NCBI GenBank assembly: GCA_029747015.1
Contig: JAKOGI010000080.1
Location: forward strand, 62,001 to 126,000
Source of the DNA: Carnegiea gigantea
Taxonomy: Eukaryota; Streptophyta; Magnoliopsida; Caryophyllales; Cactaceae
Direction: 5' to 3'
Length of the DNA: 64,000 nt
Of this stretch, positions 34,583-49,800 are shown piece by piece. Position numbers and translations under genes: made by a program. The number at the start of each line of letters is the position of its first letter. Within the stretch, counting starts at the first letter, position 1. The notes beneath the pieces were generated by a model that saw only the letters and a list, made by a program, of their open reading frames with translations, ran no database searches and was not told the origin of the DNA.

Positions 34583-37500
34583 CTAGCTCTGAGCACACTC
34601 AAAAGGATGCAATGTTCCTTCTGTGAAATCATGCATGCGAAAGCGCTCCAACAGCTCAATCGGCCTGTATCATATAAGATTCACAGATTAAAATTCAACA
34701 AATAAGTGATGAACCGCAAGGCACCATTGAGAGCGAACAATCCCTTGTAGATAAACGGCGTAAATTTAAAATCATGTACATTAGCATCATATGTTTCCTT
34801 CGCAAATTAGACCTCAACTGCTTGAAAGAAATTCACAGAGATATATATAATCAAGCTCTAACTTGAGATGAAACAATCGGAAGCGATCAATTACAGCAAC
34901 AAGACCGTGGACGTGTCAAACTGCAACAGCTTTTCAGAGCGGTATCACAATGATAAAAATCTACGTAGCCTTCAGTATTATTGTAACAGCCAACAGGAAT
35001 TAAAAGTCCACCTTGACCAGCCATGACATGCAGTTCCCATATTAAGCAGCGCAGAGTCCATGGTAATACAGAGTAACAGTTGAATTATAATCCACACAAC
35101 ATAAAACTGCTTGGACGTTGACTCATTCTAACGTGCATGAGTCGATCATATCAGGGTTCTCTGAAGATGGCAAGTTCCTCCAGAAATTGAAAATCGGCAA
35201 GGAAACAGAATGATAAGATATTTGGGATGCAATCATCAATAATCCAACCCAGTTACCCGTCACAAATTGGGAAGAAAACTGGTATTCAAAATTCAAAAAG
35301 GAAAACAAAACTCCAATGTTACAAAGACCATAAACCCTCTATCAGAAACCTATGGATACAAAAAAGTGTTGTTAGCATAGTAAATTGACATTGCAAAGAA
35401 AGATGGCAAAGCCCCTGCCAAAGTATGCAATCAAGCAGATCAGTCTTTATGCCTTCAACTGAATACAGGCCCTTCTCCTTTCTTGGATGCAGATCATAAG
35501 TAATGCACAATGGGGGATGCTCTGTGGCTACTATTTTTAAATGCTAGGCTTCACGTGATTACTGGAATTACCACATAGCAGGGATAGGTTAGCCCAAAAC
35601 CAAATTCCATAAAAGTCCTTGTCTTCAAGTTAGCCCTACATGCCTCAGACAAGGTCAAAACGGAGCATCCGAATCCAAAATGTGGTCTCAATTTGGTAGG
35701 GTAGGCTTCTTTATTTGGGGGAAGGGGAAGGGCTAGGGCTTCACAACTTCACATATAGCAACATTAGCCTCAAATTGTAGTGCTTGTTTCGGTTGAGTCC
35801 CTCTAGAACTATTGATACCTACTATTCCAATGAAAAAAGTGATGGGTCTGTTAGGCGAGACAAAACTCAGCATCTTTAAGCATAAAGTACTACATTTCAA
35901 GGGCAAAACAGCGGTATCCATGTACCATTATATTAACGCATGCTAACACAAGAAGCCTCTCAACAGCCTAAAAGACCCACTATGAATGCTGCTAGCAGGA
36001 AATAAGGGAGCTTCAGCATATTCCTAGACCAGTCAAAGAAAATGAAGATTGCTCAACAGCATGTGGGTTGGGGGACAAGTCACAAGCAATCTTCATTTTC
36101 TCTTCTTTCTTTTTTGCCCCGCCCGGGGGGGGGGGGTCAGCATATTCCTAGACCAGTCAGAAAGAAAATGATCCTTACAGAATAGCTTCACGTGTCCGAG
36201 ATAGTCTACGTTGATTGTTTTCCATAGCTTCCAAGACGTTCGATGTTTCTGGACCAGCAGCGCCACCAGCAACCATTGACGGGCCTGGAGCAATCGGGGT
36301 CCAAATCTAGAAACATTTACGAAATCGGATTATCCAATCAAAAGTTGCTGCTCCAAATGGGAAATGACACAAGAAACATGAAGAGGATATATCAGTGCAG
36401 TCCCAAGACAACACTTTTTACCTTAATTGTATTGTCTATTCCACTAGTGGCGACAAGAGAATCAAAAGGATGGCACTGTATACAATTTACCACTGGAAAG
36501 AAGAGAAAAGAAAGCCACAATGACAATGGCCAAATCAGTTAAGGCACATTCAAGAGCAAAACAGCACATACTACCTTGCAAAGAAAGATAAGGAACAGTG
36601 AACTATAAGAAAGCATTACCAGCTTCGTCACCAAGAAGCATTTTGATTAGTCTACCAGTTTTCTTTTCCCAAATAAACCATCTACCATCATCACTTCCAC
36701 TAGCAATATAATCACCTAGAATTCAAAATACATGCCACAATGAAATATGAGTAGCGAATAAGCAGCAGCATCTAGTTGAGACTCTCACAGTTGTAGCAGG
36801 AAAATTAATGGTTGTCAAACATCAGCAGTCAAACTACAGATGCTGACAAAACAAGTCAGACACAGCCACAGGCATATAACCACATTGAAGTGGAATACCA
36901 CAATGATCAATAGCCAATGTAGCCAGTCAAAGCGAGGATCTGGGTCAACTAAAATAACATTAATGTTTATACCATGATGCTCCATACAATTTCCAGCGAA
37001 GAGAGAGATTAACAATAATATCAACAAGATCGAATTATACCACACTATACGTTAGGCATGGACTATACTATCAACTCATTGCGTACATCAAAACAGAAAT
37101 ACAACAAAATTTATGTTGCAACTTGCAATTGGACTCCTTTAGTTATTCATACAAGTCACATACTGCAGTACACGACTCATGAATAGTTGAGGTAGGAAGA
37201 TTCGCATTTTTAAAACAACTAAAATATATAAGATAACCATGTCTTTAACAGATGGCCCACGGCCTCAGCAATAGCATTGCATCATGCGAGGGCCGACTCT
37301 GATTTTAAAACGGATAGCAGAAAAAGAAGGGCCCGTTTCATGTGATTTCCATGTCATGATGCCTGAAGAATCACTCAGAGGTCAATTAATGAAAGTAGTA
37401 GAGACTTTTCTACGAAATTAAATTCACTACATTGGAATCTATGCCTTCTAGAAAATGCAGACCGATATCTATCTATAAAACATAAAACAACAACAGAATG

Positions 37501-37803
37501 GCAGCCAGCGACCAAAGAGACTAGGATCATAACTAGAACGGCTAACAGAGAATGAATACAGCATACCATTCTGACCCAGAAAACTGGCTTGCTTTATGTC
37601 AGTTCCTACGTTACAGTGCCCGACATATCTCTGCTTCATATCAATGACAGCTTCTGGCTGCAATGCAATGAAAAACTCGCCATCAGATCCAAAAAAAGGA
37701 GAAGACAACAGGTCAAGACACCTAAAAACCATGAGTAGAATAATTCCCACATAAGCAGATGTGTGTGCAGTGAATTAAAACGCAAGGAGAACTGCAAAAT
37801 GCC

Positions 37804-37834
<31 letters not shown>

Positions 37835-40800
37835 GAGTCCATCTACATAGCCCATGCAGCAGGCAAAAAGATGACTTCCGTTAAAGTAACCTGATAACTT
37901 GGTTTGCCATTTTGGTTGGATGAAGATGGAGATCCACATGAGCCATTTGAAGCACCAGCTTCTCTAGCTGAATCTGCTCTCCTATGAATTCTCACGTTCA
38001 AGCTTCCATGAAGAACATTGGGATCAACATCACGACCCTCGTCACCCGACATCGATGTTTCAAAGTCCAACTCTAGTTCTTCATCATAATCAGAGTCTTC
38101 TCTTTCCGATCTAGGGCCATCTTGTGAAGCATCACTATTTGCTTCTGACCTGTAAAGTATGTCACTTAACGATATAACTCTGCCAGCTTGCGGTTGGGCC
38201 CTAGATCCTCCATCATTTGATTTGTTATTCCTTTCTGCTTCGGCTATAAGAGTTCCAAAACATATGCACATCAGATATGATGCCCTAGCAGAAAGCAACT
38301 TAAATTCAAATTTCAAGTCAGAGCACCTTTTCCCTTCTCACAAACCATCAGAACCAAGCAAACGAACAATTGGTCAAACAAAAGCTAAAACACGAAATAT
38401 CAGGTCGGCATACGCTACAACAGTGAAAATAAAGTTGATGAGGACTGTAATGACAAAGAGCAAGAATCCAGCAAACATCAGTTAGCCAATATATTAGCAG
38501 CAGTCTGAGCGTAGTGGTTGCCAAAAATAGTCAAGGGCTATCATAAGAATAAAATGACAATGAAATTAAGAACTCAAAGTAAGAGCAACAACATAGTATA
38601 AAATGGGGTGGCGAGACTACCAAGAAAACCAGAAGCTTTACAAAAATGGAAAAAATCTCCAAAAAGGACAGTAGCATGCATAAGAGACACATGAAGTTGT
38701 ATTTAACCCACTGTTTGAACATCTTAGCAGCTACCAAACAAAACAGTTATGAATTAAAAGATTAACGATAGACATAACTCAGATTGCAACTGGACATTAA
38801 CATTGACTACAAAATTTAAGTTGATATAAGAGCCAAAACAGTAGTCCTCTATGCAAGAATCTCTTGCAAATTTCGTAGGTCAGTCAAACATATAATAAAT
38901 CTACTCTCATTAGTTATCACCTTCTTTGCCCTTTGCCAAATGTTAATAGTTGAATACGTGATGTGATGAAGAGAATCAATCAATTCGGAGTCAGTTCACA
39001 CTAAAACCCCCCAAATCTGGATAACAAGCAGGTGTCTGCAAATTGCAGGCTGGCAAGGGGGGGGGGGAACCTCGAGGATAGATACCAAGGATGACATTAT
39101 ACACACCATGAGCTAGCTAATGCTTATAAGTACCACATAAGACAACTCAACAGAAATGAAAGATAAAATCAAAAACAAGCTTCGAAACAAAAAACCTGCT
39201 GACAGCTGCTTCCGTATGCTATCCACCTTCTCTGCCACCTCAGCACTCGAGGGAGCTAAGCATTTTGCTGCAAGAGCAAAGTCTAACGCTTCTTTGTACT
39301 TGCCCAACTACATGCAAGGAATGATGGGGAAAAAATGGCAATAATTAGAAGTGCACACAGCATTTGCTTTCAGCAGAAGATAAAAACATCAAAGAGGCAC
39401 CTTTCACACAATGGAACAACTACCAAGGCCAGGGCTAAAAATGATAAGGTAAAATAGAAAGCCTATAACTTTAAGATATACCTTCTATTGATCAGTTCTT
39501 CCATTAGAAGAATCATGTTGGCATGCAATTCTAGCACCAAAAACATAACAGAGCAATAAATCACCACAAGATCTTCAAGTGCGATAATTAGAATACGTAG
39601 AACCCACTTCCTGCAATGAGAATCAGTTTGCTTGCACTTCAAACTCCAATAGTATTATATTCAACCTGTTGCAATTGAGATCAACTTGCATATTGAGGTA
39701 ACCTCTCAATGTGTAAGTGTCACCGGATTTCTGCCAGTGATACAATTCCAAATAAGAAATTGGTGGTCTCCTGAAGACTTCAAAAGGAAGCCCTACAACC
39801 TTCAGTGGGAAAGCGCCACAGCATTAAAGGAGCTCTAGGTATATAGTCATAACATATGCTAGGAATGTCAGGCCTGCTGCCCTTGAATCTTGCCTTTTAC
39901 AGCATCTTCACGGGAATAAAAATTCACATGAGCATCAAAATCACCCATTTTCCGAAATCCAGTAATGTCTTCCACATCCCCTTAAGAAGAGAAAACATGG
40001 TACAGAACATCCAGCATAACAGGCAATTCCTCATTATATATGACGAACACAAAGGGTGTGATGGTGTCACACCAACCCATCATCGATGTAAGACAATACT
40101 CTTCACTCAAGACAAAATAGAAACTTTATGAAAAATCTGAAAAGCAGAAACCTGATTTCGCAATTAGAAATCTGGAATATGAAGCAACTTGTGATCCGGA
40201 AAATTTTCTATTTTGATTTTGTTTTGGGGGTTTTCTTGTGAGACAGATCTGAATAAAAGGAAACAGAAGAAGGAAGGAAAGATGGCAGCAGCTGGATCAC
40301 AGAAGCTCTGATACAAAATTGATGCAATAGGACACCTTTGAGCAATCCCTACAAAGGGCTAGTTGGCATAGAATGCTCAAGCAATTCCGACAGAAAAGTG
40401 GTTTGTGATGCTGATACAGAACTGAAAATTTTTACATAGAGAAATACTAAACTCACTCAATTTAACTCAATAATCATTCATAATCTGATCCTCTGTTTCA
40501 CATTGGGGCTTAAATAGATAAAATTCCGAAAAGAACTAGTGAACTAAAATGTGCTACAACAAATAAAATATCTAACATAAAATAATTTTAACAATTAGGA
40601 AGCTGATTCTCAGTCAAATACTAAAGAATATCTTTATTTTGACTATCTTAAAATATGCTATAAATATACCTAAGAAAATACCTGAAATACAAAAGATCTC
40701 CAATATCAAATTACTCTGATTTCCTTGATCTTTTTATCCATCCTTTCCTCTTATCCTGTTTCACTACTGCTCTTGTTTGGTTGTGAAATTAACACTATTG

Positions 40801-43800
40801 CTTTAAAGCCATTAGCATCCCAGAAGCAAGGCTAACATCATAGGCCCCCATCCAACCAGGAAGGGCGGCAAGTAGGAGTGAAAAAAGCCAAGGTGGCGAC
40901 CTCTAGGGCCCAACGCTGCTCTTACGCAGCATTGCTCCCCAGAGTCTTGGCTTAATGGGTCTGCCAGGAGAGCATATACCCATGATTCTCACATAGTGTT
41001 CTTTAAATCTTGGGAGTGTGAATGTGAGCACGAATTAGGTTCGAGCACAGAGCTGACTTCTGGCAGTTGAGCTTGAGGTACTACACATATCATCTATATG
41101 GCGAGATTGGAGAAGATTCTAAGGGTGCTCCTTGACCAGAAACCCCTATAGGTTGATGGATTATTCTGCAGTGTGAAAGTGCAAACACTTCGACACATGC
41201 AATCTCAGGATGGTTCTAAAGAGATGTCTTTGGATAACAGGAAACATTTATCCATGTTATTCCTTACAGAAGCTTCACTCTGCAATTCGCTGGCACATTT
41301 AAGCCATATTTGGAGTGAGGCAAAGCATAATCAGGGTTAAGAGTAGCATATGATACTACCATCTATAACGTACACTCTGCACAATAGTGCGCTGGGGGTC
41401 CACTGGGCCAGCTGAGTCGTTGCATTTCTTATAGGGACAGACTCCCAATGAGTGGTCTCAAGAATTGTTTCCCTTCACGATCAAAGTAATGATTAAAATG
41501 AAGATGATGGCATTGGCTCCACAGGATCAAATGCAAATGCAAATGCAAATGCAAATGCAAAAGCACTACCCAAAATGAACTCCTAAGGGGACAAAGTATC
41601 AGAAATCTAAGACTTGGGCTTATGACTTCTGAGGGGTGCTCACAAATAGCCATAAAGCTTGTGGTCTCTTGTCTGTAAATGCCAGCTAACCATTATGCTT
41701 GGCAACTTGAGGTGCACTGTAATGAATAATTGATTTCTCAATTGCCTAACTGAAAGGACTCATTCATCATTAGGTTTAAGCATCATATACAATCTCTTGT
41801 ATGGTTTTTACAGCGTTTTGGCGCTCCCACACAATGGCGCAACGTAGTAAAGAACAGGCAGACGAGTCACCTGCAAAGTTCCCATCATTGATTATTTCAT
41901 TTTCTTTCAGCTATCAATCTCTCTCCTCAGCAACATATGTGAAGTTATGCGTATTGTACATATTGCCAGAAAGACATGACTGAAAGATGACTCGTGCAAG
42001 CAGCAACTTGAATCAAACTAGTGAACCAATCATAGTTTAAGGTTCTCAGAAAAAAGCATCACAAGCATACAGCTAGACCTTCAGACTGACCTGCGATAAA
42101 GCTTCGGACATGTAGAAGAGTGCTTTAAATGAAGATGAATCAATTTTCCGAGCTTGGTACAAGTCCCTTACAGCCATATAAGCATCATTTTTCCACTTTC
42201 TCTGCAACATAAAAGTTCATCAGCCGTAAGCTTTAAGCCTCAAGTAAACACTACAATCTGTGCTAAAAATGAACTTAAGATATTGCAACTGAACCTGAAG
42301 AAGCAAGGCAGCACGCAGACAGAGACAATCATGCCTAAGCATAGGATCAATTTTGTGACCTCCATCTAGAACTTCATTGCATGCTTCAATCCCATAGTAA
42401 TAATCTGCTGCTTCATTCAAGCATTTTTCTGCAATTTTTACCAGCTTTCTACACTTTTGTAGCTGTAACAGAAATACTCAGGTGGTATTGATCAGGATTT
42501 GTCTAAGGAATAATTTTAAATAATAAAAAGAAAGAAAAGAAAGCTGATGCAAACACATGTGACACCATACACAAACCTCTGCCTTAGCACAGCTTTTGGT
42601 ATCAGAAACTTGCTCAGAGCCAGCAGCTCCCAAGGAAGTCAATTCCACACCATTAAGAATCGGAGAATAGGTCCACAGCTTTACAACATCTCCAGATGTA
42701 TACTGCACAGAACTTCCACCAGCTGCTTCTCAACGACCATTCGACCAACACACACCCAATAGGAAGAAGGAAAACAAAGAAAAGAACTCAATTAGATGAC
42801 AAGGAAACAAGTCAAAAATTTCACAAAAAGCATCCCACAAACCAGAGAGGAGCTCTGAGTAACACATGGTGCTAGAAAGGGCCCATTTGCTCAAGCCTTC
42901 TCCAATAACATTGTCTATAGTTGCATCAGTTTCCCACCCTCACCCCCGCAGATGAAGTAATCAGACTACAACTGATACATCTAAATATGTGTGATAAGAA
43001 AAACAAATCAAGCTTGAGTCACTCAGTAACACTTGCACTACTTTGGTTTTAATCCAGTTCAGTTTAGAGTTGAGCAAAAAAAATTTCCCATCTCAAGCTC
43101 TTCTAGTTTATTTCTTTCTCAAGCTGGAACAAACTTTGAGCTCAAGTTCGATACTTGTACTTTCTTAAAAATTTTTAACAGAGTATAAAAAGATTTTAAA
43201 TCTAGAAATATCTTTACATAAAAACAAATCTGAGCAATATAATCACAATTTACTCAAAGGCAACAAAAAATTTGACTTATTTCAGACTATAACCATCCAA
43301 CATAGTATGAACGAACTTCTATCCAGTTCATTGCAATAACCTGAACCAACCACCCCCATCTCCCCCCCCCCCCCAAAAAAAAAAAGGAAAAGAGAAGAAG
43401 AAGAAGAAGAAGAAGAAGAAGAAAAGATAAGGAAAAAAATGGCATTTCATCAACCATAAATATTAATAAGCAAACAATAATTGAAGCAAAGTAGGTGTCC
43501 CTACTATTCCATGTAAAATACTAATCTCATACAACATCAACATCCAGTGTAGAGCCAAACTCGACTAGGGAGATCCAGCCTGAGCAGCCCTAACCACGGA
43601 AACACAGTTTATTTCTGGTCACATAAACAAGATTTTCGAAAAAGACAATATTCATAGCATATGATACCCCAAAAAATAAAGTTCGAGCTTTCAGGTAAGC
43701 ATATATTAACTCAAGGTTAGCTCTAGCTATGAATTGACCACTCGCAGGGTAATGTCAAACTCGAACAGCAGCAAATACAAGTAGGATAAATTCACAGTCA

Positions 43801-46800
43801 TCCTCATAGTTGAATATATCTATTTGCATAATCTGACAAGTTGGACCGATGGGACAAAACTTGGATCAGCTCAGACCTTCATCACATGTGAAGTAACCAT
43901 GCCAGGCATTTTGATATGTCGATATCGACATGGATGCTTTACACTATGTTTAGAAGCAAAAATGCAGAGTTTTCACAGGAGTGGCAAGTCCAACACTTGG
44001 ATGCCTATCCCTGTGGCCAATTAGCACAGTTGTAGCCATGTCCAACTCACATAGACATCCACACATACTATTTCAAATTTCAGCTTTCTACTCTTCCTCA
44101 ATTTCTTGTCCATAGACCAAGATAAAATATCCTGGAAATAAATTTACCAAACTGGATGCTTCCAGCATACATGTACAAAAAACCGGGGTACTTACTGAAC
44201 TCATTCTAATTTGCTGACCAACTCCAGTAAAGAACTCATTTATCTCGTAATAAGATATCAAGAACGACATTCTCTAGATGAAAATGGGCCAGCCTTGGAA
44301 GTGCTTGGACCCGCTCCGACAGCAGGGTCCCCCCCCCCCCAAAAAAAAAACCCAAACACTGCAATAGACATTCGTTTATTTGGATTTTCACTGCACAGTT
44401 TTAATTACAAAACAATTCTCGAGGTGCAAACGCTAAAAAATACCCAACACTATCAAAACATTTATAATCAAGCCAATAAGGACATCATGAACACATGGAT
44501 GCACTAACCAATCTGAAAGTTGGCCAATTAATGAAAATAATAAAACAATATGGAGCATGCAAAAACAAACCTTGATGTACATCCATTAAATACACGTGTT
44601 CTCCGCTGTAACTTATAAGAATCTCCTCACCATTTGGACTAAATGTTACGTGCGTCAGATGTAAGCTTGACCGTCCCTGAAAGATGTAAAACGTAGAAAC
44701 ATTTAAGATAGGAGCAATCTCAGTTTTAAAAAAGGTATCAGGACCATAATTTACTAATGATTAATCCAAAATCATCTGTCAAGTTTGATGAAGCGCAAAT
44801 TGACTACATTTGAAAGCCCAAGTCCCAGAGCGAATATGTAGCAATGATAGCAAAGATTTTAATATCCACCAATTGTTATTGTTCAAGGTTGATTGAACTA
44901 AAAAGAGCTCTATATGCTTAGATGCCTCCTGAATTCTTGGAAAGAAAGGATATTCAAGTTTAGAGACTGAAAAAATACCAAAGGCAAATGAAGCTAATCC
45001 TTTTCAAGCTATATATGTAACATCCATATGGTATTGTCCTCAAGTGTTTAAATGTGACAAAATATCAATGGCATCCAAATGAACGCACTACATTCATATT
45101 TAAGTTTTCGTCCAAATTTGTACTTCTACAGAAATAGGCTGTATCCAGTTGCATAATTTATTTAGACATTTTGCCACACAATTAAGAACGCCAGATTAAA
45201 CAAAATATCTTCCAAGTCCTTTAACAGTGACTCGATCGTCATCACTCTTGCCGCATCACCCTTTTCTTTCTTGTGGGGAGATGGCATTGAAACAATGGGC
45301 CAAGATCTCGGTGTCATGACATAATTTGAAACAATTTTGATAATGAAGAAATTTTCAGGTGCAACTGCTATACTCACACGTTCAGAAAGGTGCATTGGGC
45401 AGAAATAGTTCACACATGGAGGCGGCGAAGTCTTTCTCTGACAGGAAGAGAGCGGTGGCAGCATCCTTCTATCATATAATCGAGCAAATGCATCACTGCA
45501 AGCATTAAGCAGCAAGGATGATTGAATAGACTGAGGAAGCCTTATGAAAAAGACTCAGTGAATAAACAGAGATGTTGTCCGATTTGTAACTTGTGGACAA
45601 GTCGCAGATCATTGATAGCTGCAAAAGTACCTTCCTCCAACAAGAAGTAGATGGGGCCTTGTCACACTGATATCACAAGACTTTAAATGAAGAGGCTGCT
45701 TAGGAGGTTCAGCCAAGGATCGTTTTGCAGCACCACGTAAATCAAGCTGGTAAAAAATGCTAAGATGTCAGCCAATGACAATTGGCCAAGGTAAAACCTT
45801 CATACTCCGCAAAAAAGAGAAAATGCAAGTCTGACACATTTAGTAACCTCGTAGACACAATATGTCCCCTCAGAACATATCATTAGCTATATACAAGGCT
45901 GGAGACAAGAGGTCATAGTTGAGGGCATGCTGCCTTAAATATGGCAATATGGACAGAATAGCTCATCATTATTTTTGGCTTCTGGTTACTCTTGTGAAGC
46001 ACTTAAGCATAAATCTGTATGATTAACATTAAGACTTGACCTTAAGCAAGTACAAAACTTCCAGATGCGCCTTTTTTTAACCCCAAGAAAAAGGGTGATT
46101 TACTAGTACAGAAAAATGAGTATCATCTTAAAGAAATAACTGATTAAAAAGAAACCTAATATGTTAAGTTTGAGCTATAGCCTATATGTAAGTTCCATTT
46201 TGATCTTCTTTAATTTTTCCTGAAAAAGCCTACAAATCAGCTTAGCTTTCAAAAGAGGGAACAAAGTAAAGGGGATTGTAAAGAAGGAAATATATTCCTT
46301 AGCCAAGCCTAATGCAAGACGTTCATGTGTCCTCTAAAGTAAGAAGAGGAAGAAACCAGAAAACAAAAGGCGCAGGAAATCGAAGGAACTCAAGCAGGCA
46401 TGATGCAAAAGGGAGGTTAAATGAGACTAACACAAAAGAAGAAGAAAAAAACAAAGAAATCCCTTGTGAATGTCGACGATGAAGCGCCAAAGCAAATCAT
46501 ATGCCATTGCCAGTCCTATTACATGTCAAACTCTTAACAAAGGGCATGCAAATTTTCGGTCTCGGCATGCTTACGTATCAGCTTCTACAGCCAGCTAGAC
46601 TTCAAAAAGAAAGCTGGGGGGTTAGAGAAAAAGATATATAAGAGTAACCAGACAAGTGTATCTGCTCAGTGAGATTTGGAACACTGCTTTGATATGGGTT
46701 GATGAAGCTGATAAAAGCATTAGACGCAACACGACAATGGATATTAACAATTGCAAAGATAAATCAACAGAATACTGGACTCACTAGAACATTGCGACAT

Positions 46801-49800
46801 TCTTGGTTGGAAGATCCAGCAGGAGGACAAGAACAACCTTCACGAAGATCATGCTGCCTCAATGTTCCATCTTCACTAGCACTCCAAATCACATTTGGGT
46901 TCCCAACTTCAACCTTCAAAGAGAATACCAATTCTCATGGTTATTTGACTATAAATTAGAACTGCACATTGCAAATATCAAGATAAAAAGACAATACCCA
47001 ATGACCTCACCGCTAACTTTTTCACTCTCCTTGTGTGACATTGAAAATGAGCTAATGGAGCAATGGAAGTCTCTTCAACCCTTCTTCCACTTAAGCGAGA
47101 AATATTGAACACGCGAACCTAAAAAGAGAGCTTGTTACTAACAAGATCTGCTATATGTCATTGAAGATTTTACAAATGTTGCAATGACATTATACCTCTG
47201 CATCACCAGCACCAGATGCCACTAGTTCATCAGAAGTCTCGGGGATAAATTTCGTACAAAAGATGTTGGTAGAATGGCCCGTGTCAATGCTTTTCAACAG
47301 CTTACGATCAGAATAGCTCCAAATATTAATCTGTATGCATTCAAAAATGATAATATGAGCATAAACACAGTCATTTTAGGATTCAGTGACAATGTATTCC
47401 ACAGAGGTAACTTTGGGCATTGCTGCATTGGATAATGATGGTTAATAGCCAAAAAAATGACGAAACGCATTAGCAAACCTTCCCCAGGAGAATCTATAGT
47501 CTATCAGGAAAACAGAGCATCTGCAATCTAATATTTCAAACACATCAATCTTCTTTTCAGCTGTCTACTCTCTTTGACATGCTCTTTACACCAGTATTTT
47601 CATATGTAAAACTTGACAAGCACACTATCAGATGCAAAACCAGCAGGCATATTTTTACTGAAATGAACAGTCAAACCTTATTGTTGCTACTAAGTCGCCA
47701 CCAATGGGCACCACTTATTATAAGCAGAATATCATCTTTTATTAAATGGAAATTTAACTTTCAGTCCTTTTAACATTGTCCAAATTCTACCCCGCTTCAT
47801 AGAAATCCGCAAATGCTATTTGATCGAGAATATACTGTCAAGGCACCATAATGAAATTTAGCAAATCAAAGAAAGATACCCGTGTATCATCTGATCCAGA
47901 TATAAGGAGAGAACCTTTCGAGTTCCACGCAATAGTATTGACACAACCTTGATGCCCCTGCAGGTAAGCAAAAATTGAATATCTAAGTTTGATTAGGATT
48001 ATAAACAGCAAAAGCTGTTAATGCAAATGGAGGAGCTGGTAATAAATAGCCCCTCAGAATTTGCTTATCTTCCATGAAGGACTATGTCATGCCATGCGAT
48101 GCGACATGCCCTATGCATCTCACAAGGGTGCAGCCCTTTTTCTTCTCTCTTAAGGTTCCTTTTTCCTTCTTTTTTTGGAAGGAGGGTAGGCATGTATGCA
48201 ACTTCACCTTCACATTCCTCATGTAAAATTAATTTATCCTAGATCAGTACATTTCAAATGCTTGCATAAAGGGGATTTCATATGTTAATGCCAGAATAAC
48301 CACTATATTAGCACTCCAGAGGTCCTAAGTACTTAGTAGCTCATGTCAAGTCTCAGGTTTGAAATGTACCGAACTAGGATAAATTAATTCTACAAACAGA
48401 TAGAATGAATGAGAAACAGATAGAATGAATGTCAAGTCCTCAGTACGTTCACATTGAAGATCAAGAATATAGGACTCCCATATGTTCAACAAACAGGTAG
48501 AATGAATGACCAGAAAATATGTTTTGCCAGCAATAAGGTCATCTTTACTTGACCATACACAATTACAAGGTGTAACTTGATAACCACGGTTGTTTATTTT
48601 AGTTAGACTGTTACAACCCTATCCTTTTCCACTTGACTTTATTGTATTATTCTTATTAGCCAAAAACATGTCACATCAACAATAAATAAATAACTCAGCA
48701 CTGTCTAACCACCTAGCAAGTTGGCATGAAGGGCCAGCAGTAGCAAGTGAAGTTTAACAGATAGCTTACTAATTGCATTCCTGTTTTATTTCTATCAAAA
48801 AATATATATATATAACACCAAGTAAAAAGCACTAAGAAGGGAAGCAGATAAGAAAGGATATGAAGGTAAGTGCCGTATTCCCTCCTTATTTCTCGTCATA
48901 TTCATTTCAGATGCTGTCAAATTGAGAAGTGAACTCCATAATAAAGCCAATAAAAGAGGCACGTGATTTTGTTTCTTTGAGCATAACAAACCTCCAATTC
49001 TCTTTCCAGCGACAGCCTTTTCACCAAAGATGAGTGCAGTTGTAGACTGTGCTTGACATCCTAATCAAGACCCAACAAAGACGCTCAGTGATGGTGCAAT
49101 AGTATGCATAGCAGCTATAGCAACACCAAAGACAAACCATTTAAGCACATAAAGCAATGACGTAGAAAGTAAACACCAGCTTGCCGCTATTAATCCACAG
49201 AATATAAGAATCTTATGCAGGATAAATGTCAGTCGATAACATTAAAAATCATACTTACTTACCAACATGATTATGCTCAAAACCAACATAGCCAAATAGA
49301 GGATAAGAGAGAAATGCAATTATCAAAGAAACGAATTCATCATTCCATCACAGCTTCCACAGCACACAACATAGTACTTTCGCACAAGATTTAAGCTCTG
49401 ATGCTTCCAGGATGTGTTTCAGTAAGCAAGGCAAGATAAACATGAATAAATTTCAAAGAATTTCTACTCCAAAAGCATTCAAACATACCATATCAAAGAT
49501 GTAGAACAAAAAACTCCCTTAAAACTAAATAGCATTAGCCTAGCTCATCCACGGATGATAACAGTCTTATGCAGGAGAAATGTGATCAACAACAGTAAAA
49601 AGTACACGTACTTATAGAATTATGCTCAAAACCATAGGCATTGCCCAAATTGAGGATAAAACAGGAACGACATTACCAAAGAAACCAATTCATCATTCCA
49701 TTACAGCTTCTAGTGCACACATTACACTACTTTCGGACAAGATTGAAGCTCCGATGATCCTCGTATATGTTTCGACAAGTAAAAACAATGCTAAACGAAA

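Noticed and set aside
36093..36293. Open frame across ASG2 exon 18 in another phase
   Set aside because: It is a shadow of the true frame, which reads IWTPIAPGPSMVAGG in this exon and is continuous with 18 other exons.
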